This document shows, piece after piece, positions 40,991-52,272 of a stretch of DNA of 64,000 nucleotides. The DNA comes from Campanula takesimana. Its lineage: Eukaryota > Streptophyta > Magnoliopsida > Asterales > Campanulaceae. Each line of letters opens with the position of its first letter. Within the stretch, counting starts at the first letter, position 1. The position numbers and the translations under genes were made by a program. The notes below the pieces were generated by a model. It was given only the letters and a program-made list of their open reading frames with translations. It searched no databases and was not told the origin of the DNA. The stretch is from NCBI GenBank assembly GCA_026119855.1, contig JAOWBW010000364.1:992001-1056000 (forward strand), in the 5' to 3' direction.

Positions 40991-43239
40991 TAGAGGGTTT
41001 ATTTGACCTAGTGTTTCCCCGTGGGGAGCACCGGTTTTGTTTGTGAGAAAGAAAGACGGTTCGTTGAGGTTGTGTATTGACTACCGAAAGTTGAATCAGG
41101 TGACGGTGAAGAACAATTACCCTCTACCGCATATTGATGATTTATTCGATCAACTTCAAGGGTCGGTAGTATTTTCTAAACTTGATTTGAGGAGTGGGTA
41201 CCATCAACTGAAGATTCGATCGGATGATATTCTGAAGACTGCTTTTCGCACCCGTTATGGTCATTATGAATTCTTGGTTATGCCGTTTGGGTTGACTAAT
41301 GCACCGGCCGTGTTTATGGATTTAATGAACCGAATCTTCCATCCTTATCTTGACTCGTTTGTAGTGGTCTTCATCGATGATATTATTGTCTATTCTAAAT
41401 CTCGAGAGGAACACGAGCAACATCTGAGGACAGTTTTATCAGTTCTTGCAAAGGAACAGTTGTTCGCGAAGTTTAGTAAGTGTGAATTTTGGCTCGAGAA
41501 AGTTTCATTTCTAGGGCATGTTATTTCTAAAGGTGGAATTTCTGTTGATCCTTCGAAGATAGAAGCTATTGTTGATTGGAAGAGACCCGAGACAGTGACT
41601 GAGATTAGAAGTTTTCTGGGGTTAGCCGGATATTACAGGAGGTTTATAGAAGGGTTTTCGCAGATTGCTACACCGATGACACAGTTGACCCGAAAGAATG
41701 TTCCGTTTGAGTGGACCGAAAAATGTAATAACAGTTTTGAGGAATTGAAGAAGAGGTTGACTACTGCACCGATTCTTGCATTACCGAATGGGAACGACGA
41801 CTTAGTGATTTATAGTGATGCATCGAAGGAAGGCTTGGGTTGTGTCTTAATGCAGAATGGGAAAGTGATCGCGTATGCTTCGAGGAAGTTGAGCCCGAGT
41901 GAACAAAATTATCCTACTCACGATATGGAATTGGCTGCTATCGTATTTGCTCTTCAGAAGTGGAAGCACTACCTTTACGGAGCGAAATTTGAGATTTTCA
42001 CGGATCACAAAAGTTTGAAGTATCTTTTCTCTCAGAAGGAACTTAATAACCGACAGCGTCGATGGATGGAACTTTTGAAGGACTATGATTGTAAGATATC
42101 CTATCATCCCGGGAAGGCGAATGTGGTAGCCGATGCGATTAGTAGAAAATCTTATATGGCTTCGATGATGATTTGAGAGTGGAAAATGCTTGAGGATGTT
42201 CGAGATTGGTGTCCTCGTGAATCGAGACATGGGGCTATTTTTGCGAATATTAGGGTATTTCCGACCCTAATTCAGAGAATAAAGGAAGCTCAGAAAGAAG
42301 ATCCCGAGTTAGTGAAAATAATGGGTAAAATGAAAGAGAAGAACTTCGAGGATTTTTCTATCAGTCCGGTTGGAGTATTGACTTTTCGTGGACGGTTATG
42401 TGTGCCCGATGTTGATGGTATAAAGAGGAAAGTTTTAGATGAGGGTCATAAATCGAGATATACTATTCATCCCGGTAGTACGAAGATGTACCAAGATCTG
42501 AAACAACAATTTTGGTGGAACAACATGAAGAGAGAAATAGCTGAGTATGTATCGAAGTGTTTAACTTGTCAGCAGGTCAAAGCCGAGCATCAAAGACCCA
42601 CGGGACTACTTCATCCATTAGAGATTCCGGAGTAGAAATAGGAACATGTGACTATGGATTTTGTTATGGGGCTACCTCGTACCCGTAGGAAGTATGACAG
42701 TGTTTGGGTAATCGTGGATAGATTGACCAAGAGTGCTCATATCTTACCGATTGATATTAGATACCCGATGGAGAAACTTGCGACCCTTTATATAAATGAG
42801 ATTGTGAGATTGCATGGGGTTCCGGTTAGCATTGTGTCGGATCGTGATCCGAGGTTTACTTCCAGATTCTGGAAAGCATTACAGGAAGCTTTGGGTACCG
42901 ATTTTTGATTCAGTACAGCTTTTCACCCTCAGACTGACGGTCAATCCGAGAGGACTATTCAGATTTTAGAGGATATGTTGCGAGCTTGTTCGATAGACTT
43001 TTCTGATTCTTGGGATGTTCATTTACCTCTAGCGGAGTTTTCTTATAATAACAGTTATCAGGCTAGTATCGAGATGGCTCCTTACGAGGCTTTATATGGA
43101 AGAAAGTGTAGATCGCCTATCTGTTGGGATGAGATCGGGGAAGCGAAGATATGGGGTATCGATTTGGTTCAGAATTCAGTTGAGAAAGTCAAAGTTATTC
43201 GGGATCGATTGAAGACAGCCCAAAGTCGACATAAGAGCT
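40991..43239 (+). pseudogene. Chr-1 pol: reverse transcriptase, RNase H and integrase, broken
   Basis: A deletion of roughly 150 bp relative to Chr-2 removes the segment before the reverse transcriptase, and a TAG follows immediately. The 41037-42176 frame carries 'KLDLRSGYHQL', 'MPFGLTNAPAVF' and the catalytic 'FIDDI', then RNase H ('YSDASKEG', 'FTDHKSL', 'VVADAIS'). A TGA ends it. Integrase continues with 'HPGSTKMYQDLKQQFWW', 'CLTCQQVKAEHQRP', two TAG codons where Chr-2 has TGG, 'TMDFVMGLPRTRRKYDSVW', a TGA where Chr-2 has an arginine codon, 'HPQTDGQSERT' and 'YGRKCRSPICWDE'. It is cut by Chr-2 at 43244. Confidence 0.9.
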
Positions 43240-43244
43240 ATGCG

Positions 43245-45446
43245 TGTCGCGACCCCGGACCCCGCGGGCCCGAGACCGCGAGCTGGACGTCGACTCTAAG
43301 ACTAAAACTATGAAATACCAAGGTTAAAAATTCCATTTACTACCAAAAGGTGATAATCCAAAGTTTTACAAAACCAAGTTTAATAAAAACCAAATACAAC
43401 TATCATAAACTTCCACAAGTTTATGCCCAACCAAAATATAAAATATACACAAGTCCTAATGACGTCAATGTTTGGTACAAATATCCCCAAAAGGTTACAC
43501 ATTGATATAATGTAAACCAACCTATATGACTTTCCCCAAAAGAATGGATCCACTCTCGACGTCCTCGCTCTCGTGATCAGCGAGACTAATCCTTAGCACC
43601 TGGGGGGGGGTTAAGGAAAAACAAAGATAAAAGAAAAGGGGGTGAGATAAATCTCAATAAGTTACTAATGCAACTACATGACATGCTATGATGCAATAAG
43701 CAATAAACGATAATTATTATCACATAGCACATAGCAATTATCATATAACAGATAGCAGCGGAAATAAACACATAACAAAGGATATAGCCAAGGTTTTCCA
43801 AACCGGAACATCCAAATAAAGGATCGCTGCGCAGCTTCATAATCAACCAATCATCATCTTCATAATAGCATGAAAGCCGAAGAGAAAACCCCGGTACCGG
43901 AACCAATAACCATAAGAGTGTCACAAAGGACAAGGACCATGACACAAAGTCATGCCCGCTAGCCAGATACATTCACAAAGGAACGCTGACTTATCCTTTC
44001 CAAGGCCAATCTGGAGAAGGGGTAAAGAAGGGGCAAAACAATGGTCAACATTATAATGGACTTGGCTTTGCCATTATAATCTTTCCCATCGCCCAAACAC
44101 ACACAAAATACCAGCTGGACTTTCAAATAATGTTAAGTAATAATAATTTAGCATGAATGAACAACTTAAGGTTCCAAAGTAGGGAACCATTCCAATTAGT
44201 CACCAAGAAAGTGAAATGAACCAACAACACACAATTAAAGTGTTCCAACAATCTTAACAATGATAAAACAATTCCCATATCACATTTGACCACAAAGGGT
44301 TCAGTTAAATCGAGCACTCGACCAAATTTACTCACTCATCTCGAAGAGCTTAAGGAGAGCTTTGAAATGATAATTTACACGCCTAAAACGGAGTTCGTAT
44401 GAACAAAATATGACCCTCGAATGTTGGGACCAAGAAGGGGAATAAATTTCATAACAGGGGAGGGGTGGTGCGCGCGCCTCTTAAGGGAGGATGCGCGCGC
44501 CTCCTGGGATCAGAAGGACAAATTGCGCCAAGGCATAAGAGGGTGCGCGCGCTTCATAAAAATGGGTACGTGCGCCTCCTAAGGACAGAAGGTCTTGAGT
44601 CAAGGATGGCCTAAGGGTGCGCGCGCCTCTTAAGGGAGGGATGCGCGCGCCTCCTTGCCCGGAAAGGCAATTTCCGGCCAAATTTCTGGGTATCCTCCAT
44701 TAACAACCCCAAAACCAAAACAAATCAAATCCTTACCATTTCCACACTACTAAGAAGGGAACTAGGGTACCTACCATTTGAGCCAAAGAACTCCATCAAC
44801 ATCACCTAGGGACCTCACTCATGGGTGATTCAAATACCAAAAATTCACCAAAAATGAACAAAATGCAAATCACTCCCAAATCAACTCAAGATGCAATAAA
44901 TAGCATTCATAACATCAAATAAATATGGAGTAGCATTTCTAACATAAAATAGGGGGAAAAGCAACTTACCCGGATTTCTCAAAGTTGACGGAATTCAAAT
45001 CTTTTTGGCTTCCTACGATCCTATCGACGATCTAAACAATGTTCAAGTTTTAAGAAATGAATGATAAAGAGAGGAAGAAGAAGTAAATGAAGAGAGAAGA
45101 AGGAGGAAGAAAACTTACCACTTTTGCTTAGAGAGAGAGAGGTTGCTGGGAATGGGAGAGAGTAGGGTGAGGGAGAAGGTGAGGGAGGAAGAGTAGGGGG
45201 AAATAATTTTGAAATGTTACAACTAGACCCCCTCCCCATACTAACACAATTACTTACACTCCCGACTAACAATTAAGACTCAACACTTCCACACTAGCCC
45301 AAATGACTCGAATAAAATGCTAGGCACAAATATTATAACACATAATTACTTAAATAAATAATACTTTAAATAAATAAATAAGCAAATAATTAAATAAAAA
45401 TCATTTAATTACTAATAAAATAGAGCCTATATTTCGGGTCGTGACA
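43245..45446 (-). repeat. Chr-2 3' LTR (left)
   Basis: TGTCGCGACCCC...GGTCGTGACA on the plus strand. It has GC-rich TGCGCGCGCCTC repeats (about 44466-44655) and a 9-G run (43602-43610). The open frame at 43586-43972 looks hydrophobic but is present in both LTRs, so it is not a host gene. Confidence 0.93.
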
Positions 45447-45462
45447 TTCACTCCCCCTTAAA
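45447..45462 (-). promoter_or_regulatory. Polypurine tract of Chr-2
   Basis: On the minus strand TTTAAGGGGGAGTGAA abuts the 3' LTR. Confidence 0.8.
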
Positions 45463-45495
45463 GAAAATTCGACCCGAATTTTAACGAGACTCACC

Positions 45496-47481
45496 TTAAA
45501 CAAAAAGCCACGGAAATTTCCTCTCGATCTCATCACGAAGCTCCCACGTCGACTCCTCGATATGATGATTCCTCCAAAGAACTCTAACCAACGCAATGCT
45601 TTTGTTCCTCAACTCTTGGACTTTAGAATCAAGAATCCAAACCGGTCGTTCCTCATAACTCATATCGGGCTCAATATCCTCCGGTATCCTCGGTAACACG
45701 TGAGACGGATCATGAACATACTTCCGAAGCATAGAAACGTGAAAAACGTTGTGCAACCGGTCCAAAGATGGCGGTAACGCAAGACGATACGCTAGAAGTC
45801 CAACCTTTCCCAAAACCTCAAACGGGCCAATAAACCTCGGAGCCAACTTGCCCTTCTTCCCAAACCTACGAATACCCACCTTCGGAGACACTTTCAAGAA
45901 TACCAAATCACCGGTCTGAAAACTAAGGTCTCGCCTTCGGTTGTCTGCGTAGCTCTTATGTCGACTCTGGGTTGTCTTCAATCTATCCCGGATAACCTTG
46001 ACTTTCTCAACCGAATCCCGAAGCAAATCAATACCAACGATCTTCGCTTCACCAACCTCATCCCAACAAATAGGCGATCTACATTTCCTTCCATACAAGG
46101 CCTCATACGGTGCCATCTCGATACTAGCCTGATAACTGTTGTTGTAAGAGAACTCCACTAACGGTAGGTGTGAATCCCAAGAATCAGAAAAGTCTATCGA
46201 ACAAGCTCGCAACATATCCTCAAGAATCTGAATAGTCCTCTCGGATTGACCGTCGGTCTGAGGATGAAAAGCTGTACTGAATCGCAACTCTGTACCCAAA
46301 GCTTCCTGAAACGCCTTCCAGAACCTAGAAGTAAACCTCGGGTCTCGATCTGACACAATACTAACCAGAACCCCATGCAATCTAACGATCTCATCGATAT
46401 AAAGGGTTGCAAGCTTCTCCAACGAATACCTGATGTCAATAGGCAAGAAATGGGCACTCTTGGTCAATCTATCCACTATTACCCAAACGCTGTCATACTT
46501 CCTACGGGTACGAGGCAGTCCCGTAACGAAATCCATAGTCACATGCTCCCATTTCCACTCGGGAATCTCTAACGGCTGAAGTAATCCCGCGGGTCTCTGA
46601 AGCTCGGCTTTGACCTGCTGACACGTTAAACACCTCGATACATACTCGGCTATTTCCCTTTTCATATTTATCCACCAAAATTGTTGCTTCAAATCTTGAT
46701 ACATCTTCGTACTACCCGGATGAATAGTATATCTCGATTTGTGACCCTCATCAAGAACTCTCTGTTTAATTCCATCAACATCCGGAACACACAAACGACC
46801 ACGGAAAGTCAACACTCCACTCGAGCTAAAAGAAAAATCCTCGAAGTTCTTTTCTTTCAATTTACTCATTATCTTCACCAACTCGGGATCTCCTTTCTGA
46901 GCTTCCTTTATCCTCTGAATTAGGGTCGGAGACACCCTAATATTCGCAAAAATAGCCCCATGTCTCGATTCACGAGGAGACCAATCTCGAACATCCTCAA
47001 GCATTTTCCATTCACGAACCATCATCGAAGCCACATAAGACTTTCTACTAATCGCATCGGCTACCACATTCGCCTTCCCCGGATGATAAGAAATCGTGCA
47101 ATCATAATCCTTCAACAATTCCATCCATCGACGCTGTCTATTATTCAACTCTTTCTGGGAGAAAAGGTACTTCAAACTCTTGTGATCGGTAAAAATCTCA
47201 AACTTCGCCCCATAAAGGTAGTGCTTCCACTTGTGCAACGCAAAGACTATCGCGGCCAATTCCATATCATGAGTCGGGTAATTCTGCTCACTAGGGGTCA
47301 ACTTCCTCGAAGCGTAAGCAATCACTTTCCCATTCTGCATCAACACACAACCCAAACCCTCTTTCGAAGCATCACTGTAAATCACTAGGCCATCGCTCCC
47401 ATTAGGCAAGGTCAAGATCGGTGCGGTAGTCAACCTCTTCTTCAATTCCTCGAAACTTTTGTTACATTTCTCGATCCACAC
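45496..47481 (-). CDS. Chr-2 RNase H-integrase-chromodomain frame
   Basis: 661 codons. RNase H acidic residues appear as D37 (YSDAS), E74 (HDMEL), D99 (FTDH) and D142 (VADA). The integrase zinc finger is H247, H254, C284, C287. The catalytic triad is D317 (TMDF), D378 (VSDRDPRF) and E414 (SERT). Residues from about 595 to the end, with 'ILDSKVQELRNKSI', 'VRVLWRN' and 'ESTWEL', form the chromodomain-like tail typical of Tekay/Del chromoviruses, thought to direct insertion toward particular chromatin. The apparent start is internal: this is the continuation of the reverse transcriptase frame after a one-base deletion near 47493. All key residues are intact. Confidence 0.92.
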   Translation of the reverse strand: MWIEKCNKSFEELKKRLTTAPILTLPNGSDGLVIYSDASKEGLGCVLMQNGKVIAYASRKLTPSEQNYPTHDMELAAIVFALHKWKHYLYGAKFEIFTDHKSLKYLFSQKELNNRQRRWMELLKDYDCTISYHPGKANVVADAISRKSYVASMMVREWKMLEDVRDWSPRESRHGAIFANIRVSPTLIQRIKEAQKGDPELVKIMSKLKEKNFEDFSFSSSGVLTFRGRLCVPDVDGIKQRVLDEGHKSRYTIHPGSTKMYQDLKQQFWWINMKREIAEYVSRCLTCQQVKAELQRPAGLLQPLEIPEWKWEHVTMDFVTGLPRTRRKYDSVWVIVDRLTKSAHFLPIDIRYSLEKLATLYIDEIVRLHGVLVSIVSDRDPRFTSRFWKAFQEALGTELRFSTAFHPQTDGQSERTIQILEDMLRACSIDFSDSWDSHLPLVEFSYNNSYQASIEMAPYEALYGRKCRSPICWDEVGEAKIVGIDLLRDSVEKVKVIRDRLKTTQSRHKSYADNRRRDLSFQTGDLVFLKVSPKVGIRRFGKKGKLAPRFIGPFEVLGKVGLLAYRLALPPSLDRLHNVFHVSMLRKYVHDPSHVLPRIPEDIEPDMSYEERPVWILDSKVQELRNKSIALVRVLWRNHHIEESTWELRDEIERKFPWLFV

Positions 47482-48452
47482 AAACGGAACATTCTTCCGG
47501 TCAACTGAGTCATCGGAGTAGCGATCCTCGAGAACCCTTCAATAAACCTCCTGTAATAACCGGCTAAACCCAGAAAACTACGAATCTCGGTCACTGACTC
47601 GGGTCTCTTCCAATCCACTATAGCTTCAATCTTTGACGGATCCACCGAAATCCCATCTTTATAAATCACATGACCCAGAAATGACACCTTCTCGAGCCAA
47701 AATTCGCATATACTGAACTTCGCAAATAATTTCTCCCTCGCTAGAACGGATAAAACTGTCCTCAAATGCTGCTCGTGCTCCTCTCGGGATTTCGAATAAA
47801 CAAGAATGTCGTCGATGAAAACCACCACGAACGAGTCAAGATAAGGATGGAAAACACGGTTCATCAAATCCATAAATACGGCCGGCGCGTTCGTCAACCC
47901 AAACGGCATAACCAAGAACTCATAATGACCATACCGAGTGCGAAAGGCAGTCTTCGGAATGTCCTCCGATCGAACCTTCAACTGATGGTACCCACTCCTC
48001 AAATCAAGCTTGGAAAACACAACGGACCCTTGAAGCTGATCAAATAAATCATCGATATGCGGTAGAGGGTATTTATTCTTCACCGTCACCTGATTTAATT
48101 TCCGGTAATCTATACACAACCTCAACGAACCATCTTTCTTCCGCACAAACAAAACCGGTGCTCCCCACGGGGAAACACTAGGGCGGATAAACCCTCGATC
48201 AAGCAACTCTTGCAACTGAACCTTTAATTCCTTCAACTCTGTGGGGGCTAACCTATAAGGCGCTTTCGAAATCGGAGCCGTACCCGGCAAAAGATCTATA
48301 CAAAACTCAATCTCACGATCGGGAGGCATCTCATACTCGGTAGAGAAAACATCGGGAAACTCTCGGACTACCCGAACACTATCAAAACTAGGGGATTCCT
48401 TCCTAGTATCAAGAACACTAGCCAAATACCCCTCACAACCACTATGCAATAA
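47442..48452 (-). CDS. Chr-2 reverse transcriptase frame
   Basis: In the same frame as gag-protease, separated only by a TAA. It contains 'LFVRKKDGSLRLCIDYRKLN', 'FSKLDLRSGYHQL', 'MPFGLTNAPAVF' and the catalytic 'FIDDI' (about residues 211-215 from the first TTG), then 'FLGHVI' and 'FLGLAGYYRRFI'. Relative to Chr-1 one base is missing in the 'TRKNVPF' region, and the frame then runs into 19 unrelated residues and a stop. Reverse transcriptase copies element RNA into DNA in the virus-like particle. Confidence 0.92.
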   Translation of the reverse strand, partial: LLHSGCEGYLASVLDTRKESPSFDSVRVVREFPDVFSTEYEMPPDREIEFCIDLLPGTAPISKAPYRLAPTELKELKVQLQELLDRGFIRPSVSPWGAPVLFVRKKDGSLRLCIDYRKLNQVTVKNKYPLPHIDDLFDQLQGSVVFSKLDLRSGYHQLKVRSEDIPKTAFRTRYGHYEFLVMPFGLTNAPAVFMDLMNRVFHPYLDSFVVVFIDDILVYSKSREEHEQHLRTVLSVLAREKLFAKFSICEFWLEKVSFLGHVIYKDGISVDPSKIEAIVDWKRPESVTEIRSFLGLAGYYRRFIEGFSRIATPMTQLTGRMFRLCGSRNVTKVSRN

Positions 48453-49946
48453 TTATCTCGCTTTTATAAAAGAAATTAAGCTAACCTTTCTACTCAGAGG
48501 ACTAGCCTCAAACACAAACTTAGGCACATCGGGAATAGAAAAAGTAACAGTTTTCTTACGGCAATCAACGGAAGCATGAAACTTGCTCAACCAATCCATA
48601 CCCAAAATGACATCAAAGTCTTGGATAGGAAGAACTACCAAATCCGCACAAAGGACTCGACCACAAATAACCACATCACAAGCACGAAAGACTCGATCGG
48701 AAATCAAGCATTCTCCTATAGGGGTCGACACCTCTAGCACGTACGGTAAAGACTCGAATGCAGCATTTAACATGGAAGCAAATTGCACAGAAATGTATGA
48801 ATGAGATGATCCTGGATCTACTAACGCTAGTGCGCTCACATTAGACACAGAAATAATACCTCCAATAACGGATGGATCATCGGTAGCTTGTTGTTGATTC
48901 ATAGCATAAACGTTCCCTTGAACTTTGGGCTTCCCGGTAACATCCCTTTTCTGACCTTGATTATTACCAACTCCTGACCTGGATGACTGACCTCGGTACC
49001 TCGTGCAGTCTCTCACAAAGTGCCCCATTTCCCCACAATTGGTACACTTGCCTTGCTTTTTCCAACACCTATCCTCCGCATGGCCTACCTTTTGAAAAAA
49101 GGTACAAGGCTTCCTAATCTGAATCCCCGGAGTAGAACTCGGATTCCTCGGTGTGATTTGCCCCTTAAACTGAGATGATGCTCCCGGGTTACCTCGGTTG
49201 TTGAAACGGTGTTGTGGTTTGCCTTGGGCTCCTTGCTTACTCGGGTTAGCTACCTCGGTTTTCCTTTTATGTTCCCCAATATCTTGCTCTATAAAATAGG
49301 CTCGGTCCACCGCATCTTGGAAAGTCACAATCCGTTGGGCAATCAGTTGAGTACGGATGGAGGTCTTCAATCCCCGAATGAATCTCATAGCCTTTTGTTC
49401 CTCGGTCCTCACCAAATAGTCGCAATACCGGGCTAATTCTATGAACTTAGCCGAGTATTGTGCTATAGACAACACACCTTGCTCCAAGTTGAGTAGCTCA
49501 ATCTCCTTTCGGTTTTGATCAACAACCGGAATGAAATGCTCCTTGAATTTGCGCACGAACAACTCCCACGCATACACCGTGTGAGTATCATCCCAAGTAG
49601 CTTTAACACCTTTCCACCAATGCTCGGCGGCACCCACAAGCTTGTAAGCCGCAAACCGGACTTTGTCCTCATCCGAACACCCAAATACATCATAAATCTT
49701 CTCCATAGACTCAATCCATAACTCAGCCTTCCTTACATCGGGTTCCCCATTGAATTCAATCGGTTTCAACTTCAGAAATTGCTCCAACCCATAGCGGGGT
49801 GGTGCTTGTTCTACCCTCGGACCTTGATCATGTATGGCCTTCATGGCCGCCTCAAACATGCCTTGAAACATGGCACGTGCTTCTTCCCTTGTATCATTCT
49901 GATTCTGTGCCCCGCTAGTACCTCCTCTGTTTCTTCTTCCAGACAT
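48453..49946 (-). CDS. Chr-2 gag-protease frame
   Basis: From the ATG, after the in-frame upstream TTG, the product has about 497 residues. A capsid-like gag domain spans about 50-230 ('YGLEQFLKLKP', 'AAYKLVGAAEHWWKG', 'AMRFIRGLKTSIRTQL'). A perfect CCHC knuckle (CTNCGEMGHFVRDC) is at about 301-314, preceded by a degenerate one (CTFFQKVGHAEDRC). The protease site reads 'ALVDPGSSHSYIS' near 374-386, with 'VILGMDWL' about 70 residues later. The TAA at 48453-48455 replaces an AAA lysine codon present in Chr-1, and the frame continues after it. In this lineage gag and pol normally form one polyprotein, so the TAA is a disabling mutation unless read through. Confidence 0.92.
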   Translation of the reverse strand: MSGRRNRGGTSGAQNQNDTREEARAMFQGMFEAAMKAIHDQGPRVEQAPPRYGLEQFLKLKPIEFNGEPDVRKAELWIESMEKIYDVFGCSDEDKVRFAAYKLVGAAEHWWKGVKATWDDTHTVYAWELFVRKFKEHFIPVVDQNRKEIELLNLEQGVLSIAQYSAKFIELARYCDYLVRTEEQKAMRFIRGLKTSIRTQLIAQRIVTFQDAVDRAYFIEQDIGEHKRKTEVANPSKQGAQGKPQHRFNNRGNPGASSQFKGQITPRNPSSTPGIQIRKPCTFFQKVGHAEDRCWKKQGKCTNCGEMGHFVRDCTRYRGQSSRSGVGNNQGQKRDVTGKPKVQGNVYAMNQQQATDDPSVIGGIISVSNVSALALVDPGSSHSYISVQFASMLNAAFESLPYVLEVSTPIGECLISDRVFRACDVVICGRVLCADLVVLPIQDFDVILGMDWLSKFHASVDCRKKTVTFSIPDVPKFVFEASPLSRKVSLISFIKAR

Positions 49947-50053
49947 TGAGAACAATTACCTGCATAAAACATCAACCGTTAATCACTCCGCACACTACTA
50001 CCCACCTAGGTCGTACTAATCCACCTAGACTTATACTTAGAGCTAATGCCATA

Positions 50054-50065
50054 GCTCTGATACCA
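50054..50065 (-). promoter_or_regulatory. Primer-binding site of Chr-2 (initiator Met-tRNA)
   Basis: TGGTATCAGAGC on the minus strand, two bases from the right LTR. Confidence 0.9.
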
Positions 50066-50067
50066 AC

Positions 50068-52267
50068 TGTCGCGATCCCGAACCCCGCGGGCCCGAGACC
50101 GCGAGCTGGACGTCGACTCTAAGACTAAAACTATGAAATACCAAGGTTAAAAATTCCATTTACTACCAAAAGGTGATAATCCAAAGTTTTACAAAACCAA
50201 GTTTAATAAAAACCAAATACAACTATCATAAACTTCCACAAGTTTATGCCCAACCAAAATATAAAATATACACAAGTCCTAATGATGTCAATGTTTGGTA
50301 CAAATATCCCCAAAAGGTTACACATTGATATAATGTAAACCAACCTATACGACTTTCCCCAAAAGAATGGATCCACTCTCGACGTCCTCGCTCTCGTGAT
50401 CAGCGAGACTAATCCTTAGTACCTGGGGGGGGTTAAGGAAAAACAAAGATAAAAGAAAAGGGGGTGAGATAAATCTCAATAAGTTACTAATGCAACTACA
50501 TGACATGCTATGATGCAATAAGCAATAAACGATAATTATTATCACATAGCACATAGCAATTATCATATAACAGATAGCAGCGGAAATAAACACATAACAA
50601 AGGATATAGCCAAGGTTTTCCAAACCGGAACATCCAAATAAAGGATCGCTGCGCAGCTTCATAATCAACCAATCATCATCTTCATAATAGCATGAAAGCC
50701 GAAGAGAAAACCCCGGTACCGGAACCAATAACCATAAGAGTGTCACAAAGGACAAGGACCATGACACAAAGTCATGCCCGCTAGCCAGATACATTCACAA
50801 AGGAACGCTGACTTATCCTTTCCAAGGCCAATCTGGAGAAGGGGTAAAGAAGGGGGCAAAACAATGGTCAACATTATAATGGACTTGGCTTTGCCATTAT
50901 AATATTTCCCATCGCCCAAACACACACAAAATACCAGCTGGACTTTCAAATAATGTTAAGTAATAATAATTTAGCATGAATGAACAACTTAAGGTTCCAA
51001 AGTAGGGAACCATTCCAATTAGTCACCAAGAAAGTGAAATGAACCAACAACACACAATTAAAGTGTTCCAACAATCTTAACAATGATAAAACAATTCCCA
51101 TATCACATTTGACCACAAAGGGTTCAGTTAAATCGAGCACTCGACCAAATTTACTCACTCATCTCGAAGAGCTTAAGGAGAGCTTTGAAATGATAATTTA
51201 CACGCCTAAAACGGAGTTCGTATGAACAAAATATGACCCTCGAATGTTGGGACCAAGAAGGGGAATAATTTCATAACAGGGGAGGGGGGGTGCGCGCGCC
51301 TCTTAAGGGAGGATGCGCGCGCCTCCTGGGATCAGAAGGACAAATTGCGCCAAGGCATAAGAGGGTGCGCGCGCTTCATAAAAATGGGTGCGTGCGCCTC
51401 CTAAGGACAGAAGGTCTTGAGTCAAGGATGGCCTAAGGGTGCGCGCGCCTCTTTAGGGAGGGATGCGCGCGCCTCCTTGCCCGGAAAGGCAATTTTCGGC
51501 CAAATTTCTGGGTATCCTCCATTAACAACCCCAAAACCAAAACAAATCAAATCCTTACCATTTCCACACTACTAAGAAGGGAACTAGGGTACCTACCATT
51601 TGAGCCAAATAACTCCATCAACATCACCTAGGGACCTCACTCATGGGTGATTCAAATACCAAAATTTCACCAAAAATGAACAAAATGCAAATCACTCCAA
51701 AATCAACTCAAGATGCTATAAATAGCATTCATAACATCAAATAAATATGGAGTAGCATTTCTAACATAAAATAGGGGAAAAGCAACTTACCCGGATTTCT
51801 CAAAGTTGACGGAATTCAAATCTTTTTGGCTTCCTACGATCCTATCGACGATCTAAACAATGTTCAAGTTTTAAGAAATGAATGATAAAGAGAGGAAGAA
51901 GAAGTAAATGAAGAGAGAAGAAGGAGGAAGAAAACTTACCACTTTTGCTTAGAGAGAGAGAGGTTGCTGGGAATGGGAGAGAGTAGGGTGAGGGAGTAGG
52001 TGAGGGAGGAAGAGTAGGGAGAAATAATTTTGAAATGTTACAACTAGACCCCCTCCCCATACTAACACAATTACTTACACTCCCGACTAACAATTAAGAC
52101 TCAACACTTCCACACTAGCCCAAATGACTCGAATAAAATGCTAGGCACAAATATTATAACACATAATTACTTAAATAAATAATACTTTAAATAAATAAAT
52201 AAGCAAATAATTAAATAAAAATCATTTAATTACTAATAAAATAGAGCCTATATTTCGGGTCGTGACA
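50068..52267 (-). repeat. Chr-2 5' LTR (right)
   Basis: Near-identical to the left LTR, including the GC-rich repeats (about 51290-51475). The G run is 8 instead of 9. As the promoter LTR it drives the element on the minus strand. Confidence 0.93.
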
Positions 52268-52272
52268 ATGCG

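Larger units (their letters stand above)
43245..52267 (-). mobile_element. Chr-2: nearly intact chromovirus inserted in Chr-1, TSD ATGCG
   Basis: LTRs of 2202 and 2200 bp with only scattered differences flank a 4.6-kb interior. ATGCG occurs at 43240-43244 and 52268-52272, and Chr-1 integrase resumes in register after it. PBS at the right and PPT at the left give minus orientation. gag-protease, reverse transcriptase, and RNase H-integrase-chromodomain frames are all present, with only one nonsense codon and one frameshift. High LTR identity indicates the youngest complete insertion in the window. Confidence 0.95.

Noticed and set aside
43586..43972. 128-codon hydrophobic frame that looks like a membrane protein, with a related frame at 50345-50794
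   Set aside because: It lies in the Chr-2 LTRs and occurs in both copies. Related frames in the other chromovirus LTRs are broken, so it is not a host gene.
46960..47388. 142-codon frame on the plus strand opposite Chr-2 pol (and 41847-42230 opposite Chr-1 pol)
   Set aside because: Antisense shadow of the conserved RNase H-integrase region. The same shadow appears in both elements because the sense sequence is conserved.
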